Part shown: piece by piece, positions 59,189 through 64,000 of the stretch
How the letters are laid out: each line of letters starts with the position of its first letter
Position numbering within the stretch: position 1 is the stretch's first letter
Assembly (NCBI RefSeq): GCF_009391885.1
Contig: NZ_VZII01000016.1
Location: 95,138 to 159,137 of the forward strand
Direction: 5' to 3'
Length of the DNA: 64,000 nt
Source of the DNA: Pseudomonas sp. MN1F
GTDB taxonomy: Bacteria; Pseudomonadota; Gammaproteobacteria; Pseudomonadales; Pseudomonadaceae
Program-made: the position numbers and the translations under genes
The notes under the pieces: model-generated
The model's input: only the letters and a program-made list of their open reading frames with translations
Told to the model about the DNA's origin: nothing
Databases searched by the model: none

Positions 59189-59601
59189 CACATCACCGTC
59201 CGCTTAACAAAGGAGGTGGCGAGAGGCAGCTTTGCAGCAGCCAGGGCGAAAGCTTCGCGCGCCAGCTCTTCAGAAACACCCTCGATCTCGTACAGGACTT
59301 TGCCTGGCTGGATCTGGGCAACCCAGTATTCCACGGAGCCCTTACCTTTACCCATACGAACCTCGAGAGGCTTCTTGGAGATCGGCTTGTCCGGGAACAC
59401 ACGGATCCAGATCTTACCGCCACGCTTAACGTGACGGGTCAGCGCACGACGTGCGGACTCGATCTGGCGAGCGGTGAGGCGACCGCGAGCAACAGCTTTC
59501 AGGGCGAATTCGCCGAAGCTGACTTTGCTACCGCGCAGTGCCAGACCACGGTTGTGGCCAGTCATCTGCTTGCGGAATTTTGTACGCTTTGGTTGCAACA
59601 T
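59188..59601 (-). CDS. rplP: 50S ribosomal protein L16
   Basis: The protein has 137 residues, [20 protein letters not shown] onward. It sits by the A-site tRNA elbow. Order rpsC-rplP-rpmC-rpsQ is that of the S10 operon. Confidence 0.98.
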
Positions 59602-59613
59602 TTGGCGTACCCC

Positions 59614-60300
59614 TTACTTAGCAGCTTTTTTACGAGGCGCTGGTGCTTGTGGTTTCAGTTCTTCTTGGCGACCACCAATAACTTCGCCTTTGAAGATCCA
59701 AACCTTCACACCGATCACACCGTAAGTGGTGTGAGCTTCGTAGGTGTTGTAGTCGATATCGGCACGCAGGGTGTGCAGAGGCACACGACCTTCGCGATAC
59801 CACTCGGTACGAGCAATCTCAGCACCGCCGAGACGACCGCTCACCTGGATCTTGATGCCCTTGGCACCAATACGCATGGCGTTCTGTACGGCGCGCTTCA
59901 TGGCACGACGGAACATTACGCGGCGTTCCAGCTGCTGAGCTACGCTCTGCGCAACCAGCATAGCGTCGAGTTCCGGCTTGCGGATCTCTTCGATGTTGAT
60001 GTGCACAGGCACACCCATCTGCTTGGTCAGGTCCTGACGCAGCTTCTCGACATCTTCACCTTTCTTCCCGATAACGATACCTGGACGAGCGGTGTGGATG
60101 GTGATGCGTGCAGTTTGAGCCGGACGATGAATATCGATACGGCTTACGGACGCGCTTTTTAGTTTGTCTTGGAGGTACTCACGCGTTTTCAGATCCTTCA
60201 ACAGGTAATCTGCGTAAGTAGCACCGTCTGCGTACCAGACGGAGGTGTGCTCCTTGACGATTCCCAGGCGAATGCCAGTGGGATGTACTTTCTGACCCAT
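59614..60300 (-). CDS. rpsC: 30S ribosomal protein S3
   Basis: The protein has 228 residues from [20 protein letters not shown] (ATG at 60300; an upstream in-frame ATG would enter rplV). It has a KH domain ([20 protein letters not shown]) and helps mRNA helicase activity. Confidence 0.98.
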   Translation of the reverse strand: MGQKVHPTGIRLGIVKEHTSVWYADGATYADYLLKDLKTREYLQDKLKSASVSRIDIHRPAQTARITIHTARPGIVIGKKGEDVEKLRQDLTKQMGVPVHINIEEIRKPELDAMLVAQSVAQQLERRVMFRRAMKRAVQNAMRIGAKGIKIQVSGRLGGAEIARTEWYREGRVPLHTLRADIDYNTYEAHTTYGVIGVKVWIFKGEVIGGRQEELKPQAPAPRKKAAK

Positions 60301-60313
60301 CTGATCGACTCCG

Positions 60314-60646
60314 TTACTTGTCCGCAACCTTGACAGTGATATGGCAAGACCGCTTGACGATGCGATCAGCACGGCCTTTGGCACGTGGCATGATGCGCTT
60401 CAGCGAACGCCCTTCGTTGACGAAGACGGTGGAGACCTTCAGGTCATCAACGTCTGCGCCTTCGTTGTGTTCGGCGTTGGCTACGGCCGACTCGAGGACT
60501 TTCTTCATGATTTCAGCGGCTTTTTTGCTGCTGAAGGCCAACAGGTTGAGCGCTTCGCCCACCTTCTTCCCGCGGATCTGGTCGGCGACCAAGCGGGCTT
60601 TCTGGGCGGAGATGCGAGCGCCCGACAACTTAGCGGCTACTTCCAT
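60314..60646 (-). CDS. rplV: 50S ribosomal protein L22
   Basis: The protein has 110 residues with [20 protein letters not shown] and the C-terminal beta-hairpin that lines the exit tunnel ([20 protein letters not shown]). Confidence 0.98.
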
Positions 60647-60657
60647 TTCCTTACCCC

Positions 60658-60933
60658 TTAACGCTTGGCTTTCTTGTCAGCCACGTGCCCGCGATAGGTG
60701 CGGGTACCGGCGAACTCGCCCAGTTTGTGGCCGACCATGTCTTCGTTCACGAGAACTGGGACATGCTGGCGACCGTTGTGAACCGCGATGGTCAGACCGA
60801 CCATTTGTGGCAGGATCATCGAACGACGCGACCAGGTTTTAACTGGCTTGCGATCGTTCTTCTCCACCGCCACTTCGACCTTCTTCAACAGGTGAAGATC
60901 GATAAAAGGACCTTTTTTCAGAGAACGTGGCAC
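60658..60933 (-). CDS. rpsS: 30S ribosomal protein S19
   Basis: The protein has 91 residues, [20 protein letters not shown] onward, ending [17 protein letters not shown] [13 protein letters not shown]. It pairs with S13 in the 30S head. Confidence 0.98.
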
Positions 60934-60949
60934 TGTCGTATCCCTCTAG

Positions 60950-61774
60950 TTACTTGCGACGACGGACGATCATGTTGTCGGTACGCTTATTACCGCGGGT
61001 CTTCGCACCCTTGGTTGGGAAGCCCCATGGCGATACCGGATGACGACCACCGGAGGTACGACCTTCACCACCACCATGTGGGTGGTCAACCGGGTTCATG
61101 GCAACACCACGAACGGTTGGGCGAACGCCGCGCCAGCGTTTGGCACCAGCTTTACCCAGCGAACGCAGGCTGTGCTCGGAGTTCGAGACTTCGCCCAGGG
61201 TCGCACGGCACTCAGCCAGGACTTTACGCATTTCACCAGAGCGCAGACGCAGGGTCACGTAGACACCTTCGCGAGCGATCAGCTGAGCCGAAGCACCAGC
61301 GGAACGTGCGATCTGAGCACCTTTACCCGGCTTCAGTTCGATGCCGTGAATGGTGCTACCCACTGGAATGTTGCGCAGTTGCAGGGAGTTACCGGCCTTG
61401 ATTGGGGCCAGGGCACCTGCGATCAGCTGGTCGCCAGCACTTACGCCTTTAGGGGCGATGATGTAGCGACGCTCACCGTCTGCGTAGCACAGCAGGGCGA
61501 TGTGAGCAGTACGGTTTGGATCGTATTCGATACGCTCGACAGTGGCTGGGATGCCATCTTTGTCGTTGCGACGGAAGTCGACCAGACGGTAATGCTGCTT
61601 GTGACCACCACCAACGTGACGAGTGGTAATGCGGCCATTGTTGTTACGACCACCAGACTTCGATTTTTTCTCGATCAGCGGTGCGTGAGGAGCGCCTTTG
61701 TGCAGCTCCTTGTTGACCACCTTGACCACGAAACGGCGGCCAGGGGAAGTCGGTTTGCATTTAACGATTGCCAT
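60950..61774 (-). CDS. rplB: 50S ribosomal protein L2
   Basis: The protein has 274 residues. Conserved stretches: [23 protein letters not shown] ([20 protein letters not shown]) and [18 protein letters not shown] with the peptidyl-transferase-associated His. It is the core 50S assembly protein. Confidence 0.98.
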
Positions 61775-61788
61775 GATGCACCCCTTCC

Positions 61789-62088
61789 TTACTCAGCACT
61801 GCTGCTGAAATCGAGATCTTGGCCTGGCTGAAGGGAGACGATCGCCTTCTTCCAGTCATTACGCTTGCCCAGACCACGTGCGGTACGCTTGGTTTTACCC
61901 AGAACGTTAACAGTCGACACGTTTTCAACTTTTACGTTGAACAGGCCTTCGACAGCTTTCTTGATTTCCAGCTTGGTTGCATCGGTAGCAACCTTGAATA
62001 CGAACTGGCCTTTTTTCTCAGCCAGAACGGTAGCCTTCTCGGAAACGTGCGGGCCAAGGAGGACTTTGAATACGCGTTCCTGGTTCAT
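61789..62088 (-). CDS. rplW: 50S ribosomal protein L23
   Basis: The protein has 99 residues, [20 protein letters not shown] onward. It docks SRP and trigger factor at the tunnel exit. Its start overlaps the rplD stop by four bases. Confidence 0.98.
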
Positions 62089-62687
62089 CCCAGCAGCTCC
62101 TCGAATTTCTTCACGGCCGAGACGGTGATCAACACCTTCTCGTATGCGATCAGACTGACCGGGTCGGAACCTTGAACGTCACGTACGTCGACGTGCGGCA
62201 GGTTGCGAGCAGCCAGGTACAGGTTCTGATCAACAGCGTCGGAAACGATCAGTACGTCGTTCAGACCCATGCCGTTCAGCTTGTTCAGCAGATCTTTGGT
62301 TTTCGGCGCTTCAACAGCGAAGTCCTGAACCACGACCAGACGGTCGCTACGCACCAGCTCAGCGAGGATGGAGCGCAGGGCTGCGCGGTACATCTTCTTG
62401 TTGAGCTTCTGCGAGTGATCTTGAGGACGAGCTGCGAAGGTTACACCACCGCCACGCCAGATCGGACCACGAGTGGTACCAGCACGAGCACGGCCAGTAC
62501 CCTTCTGACGCCATGGGCGCTTACCGCCACCAGCCACGTCGGAACGGGTCTTCTGCTGCTTGGTGCCCTGACGGCCGCCGGCCATGTAGGCCACGACTGC
62601 TTGGTGTACCAGCGTCTCGTTGAATTCGCCACCGAAAGCCAGTTCGGAAACTTCGATCGCCTGAGCGTCATTTACATTAAGTTGCAT
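62085..62687 (-). CDS. rplD: 50S ribosomal protein L4
   Basis: The protein has 200 residues with the tunnel loop [20 protein letters not shown] and [20 protein letters not shown]. In E. coli L4 represses the S10 operon through its leader; the leader here (about 95 bases before rpsJ) shows no obvious equivalent hairpin to my eye. Confidence 0.98.
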   Translation of the reverse strand: MQLNVNDAQAIEVSELAFGGEFNETLVHQAVVAYMAGGRQGTKQQKTRSDVAGGGKRPWRQKGTGRARAGTTRGPIWRGGGVTFAARPQDHSQKLNKKMYRAALRSILAELVRSDRLVVVQDFAVEAPKTKDLLNKLNGMGLNDVLIVSDAVDQNLYLAARNLPHVDVRDVQGSDPVSLIAYEKVLITVSAVKKFEELLG

Positions 62688-62699
62688 GTCAGTATCCCC

Positions 62700-63335
62700 T
62701 TAACCGCGAGCCTTGACAGCTGGACGTACAACCACGTCGCCGCCAGTAGCGCCAGGAACGGCACCCTTGACGAGCAGCAGGTTGCGCTCAGCGTCTACGC
62801 GAACTACTTCCAGGGACTGAACAGTCACGCGCTCGGCGCCCATGTGACCGGACATTTTCTTGCCCTTGAACACACGACCAGGAGTCTGGCACTGGCCGAT
62901 GGAACCTGGGACACGGTGCGACACGGAGTTACCGTGGGTGTTGTCCTGGCCACGGAAGTTCCAGCGCTTGATGGTACCGGCAAAGCCTTTACCTTTGGAC
63001 TGACCAGTAACGTCAACCAGCTGGCCTGCAGTGAAGAGTTCAGCTTTGATCGAGTCGCCAGCCTGGAACTCGCCTTCTTCAAGACGGAACTCCCAGACAC
63101 CGCGACCAGCGGCAACGTTGGCCTTGGCGAAGTGGCCTGCCTGAGCGGCAGTCACACGCGAAGCACGACGCTCGCCGACAGTGACTTGCACTGCACGGTA
63201 GCCATCGGTTTCTTCAGTTTTGAACTGGGTGACACGATTCGGCTCGATCTCAATGACCGTGACCGGAATGGAGACACCTTCTTCGGTGAAAATGCGGGTC
63301 ATACCGCACTTGCGACCGATTACACCAATAGTCAT
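62700..63335 (-). CDS. rplC: 50S ribosomal protein L3
   Basis: The protein has 211 residues from [20 protein letters not shown]. The extended loop near the peptidyl-transferase centre holds [20 protein letters not shown], with the methylated-Gln position (GxxQ). An upstream ATG would add eleven residues but lacks the conserved start. Confidence 0.98.
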   Translation of the reverse strand: MTIGVIGRKCGMTRIFTEEGVSIPVTVIEIEPNRVTQFKTEETDGYRAVQVTVGERRASRVTAAQAGHFAKANVAAGRGVWEFRLEEGEFQAGDSIKAELFTAGQLVDVTGQSKGKGFAGTIKRWNFRGQDNTHGNSVSHRVPGSIGQCQTPGRVFKGKKMSGHMGAERVTVQSLEVVRVDAERNLLLVKGAVPGATGGDVVVRPAVKARG

Positions 63336-63415
63336 GTTGTAAACCTCATGAGTGTACGGGGCTTTCACCCGCTATGGCCGCCCATTTCAGAGCGTTACAC
63401 GACTAGACCGAAGTC

Positions 63416-63727
63416 TTAGCCGAGGCTGATCTGTACTTCCACACCTGCCGCCAGATCAAGCTTCATCAGCGCATCAACGGTTTTATCCGTTGGCTGGACG
63501 ATGTCCAGAACGCGCTTATGAGTGCGAATCTCGTACTGGTCACGCGCGTCTTTGTTGACGTGCGGGGAGACCAGAACGGTGAAACGCTCTTTGCGGGTAG
63601 GCAGTGGAATTGGACCACGCACTTGTGCACCAGTACGTTTCGCGGTTTCCACGATTTCCTGGGTGGATTGGTCGATCAGGCGATGGTCGAAAGCCTTCAA
63701 CCTGATTCGGATTTGCTGATTTTGCAT
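63416..63727 (-). CDS. rpsJ: 30S ribosomal protein S10
   Basis: The protein has 103 residues, [20 protein letters not shown] onward. It also acts as NusE, partner of the NusB encoded at 6370-6870. It is the first gene of the S10 operon, with about 95 bases of leader after the tuf terminator. Confidence 0.98.
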
Positions 63728-63822
63728 TGGATTTCAGACTCCAGGCTGTTCCCAACGGACGCACTACGCCCGCTAAAAGGAGGCGTGATTCTATAGACGC
63801 CCCAATTTAGTGTCAACCCAAT

Positions 63823-63855
63823 AAAAAAAACCCCCGCTGAGCGGGGGTTTTTTTC
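63823..63855. terminator. tuf: Terminator between tuf and rpsJ
   Basis: AAAAAAAACCCCCGC-TGA-GCGGGGGTTTTTTT: stem CCCCCGC/GCGGGGG flanked by A- and T-runs. It ends tuf transcription before the S10 operon. Confidence 0.95.
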
Positions 63856-63869
63856 AATCGGTCGAGTGA

Positions 63870-64000
63870 TTACTCGATGATTTTGGCTACGACGCCGGCG
63901 CCGACGGTACGACCGCCTTCACGGATAGCGAAGCGCAGACCGTCTTCCATTGCGATGGTCTTGATCAGGGTAACAGTCATCTGAATGTTGTCACCTGGCA
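63870..64000 (-). CDS. tuf: Elongation factor Tu, C-terminal end (partial)
   Basis: The stop is at 63870-63872 and about 43 residues are present, ending with [20 protein letters not shown] and IIE. This is the universal EF-Tu C-terminus. The rest is outside the window. Confidence 0.96.

Overview
The window is a stretch of a high-GC Pseudomonas chromosome. Gene content and order (dxs–btuB–rib/thi/nus genes–nrdR, the formate dehydrogenase/selenocysteine block, ssb–uvrA–ferritin–katA, then the alpha, spc and S10 ribosomal operons read backwards) match the arrangement I recall for the Pseudomonas putida group. Typical P. putida-style REP palindromes lie between genes. Both ends are cut: the 3' end of dxs is at the left edge and the 3' end of tuf at the right edge.

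Layout. 1–4.9 kb: dxs end, a cobalamin uptake pair (btuB receptor, BtuF-like binding protein) and ribA. 4.9–10.9 kb: a minus-strand run nrdR–ribD–ribE–ribBA–ribH–nusB–thiL–pgpA, making riboflavin and thiamine diphosphate. 10.9–13 kb: a YbaY-like lipoprotein, a methyltransferase and a CnoX-type thioredoxin. 13.4–17.4 kb: a probable Zur-controlled zinc operon (His-rich periplasmic protein, ABC ATPase, FtsX-like permease, DUF3299 protein) followed by OprG/OmpW. 17.3–21 kb: an MFS pump with a divergent HxlR regulator and two operator palindromes, then two nucleotide-sugar-type SDR proteins. 21.3–26.7 kb: an Fe/2-oxoglutarate oxygenase, a TSUP (TauE/SafE) exporter, an XRE regulator, an alanine symporter and an asparaginase.

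26.6–35.9 kb is a complete selenoprotein block: fdnG (with an in-frame UGA and a SECIS hairpin), fdnH, fdnI, fdhE, selA, selB and the selenocysteine tRNA gene selC. Everything needed to make, insert and use selenocysteine in formate dehydrogenase-N is present except selD, which lies elsewhere.

36–38.3 kb looks like inserted DNA: AT-richer, with an orphan two-TM protein between perfect 22-bp inverted repeats, a DMT transporter, an 18-bp perfect palindrome and a decayed second copy of the fdnG 5' region. 38.3–42.7 kb holds a second, differently arranged oxygenase–TSUP module, this time with a YdfG-type 3-hydroxy acid dehydrogenase and a divergent MocR-type regulator. The two oxygenase–TSUP modules in one window are the most likely place for undescribed biology: I suggest each hydroxylates an amino-acid-like substrate and exports or imports a small anion.

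42.7–64 kb is core: ssb, an MFS pump, uvrA, a haem-less ferritin (FtnA type), catalase katA, and the ribosomal gene superoperon from rplQ back to tuf, including rpmJ and rpmD, which are very short.
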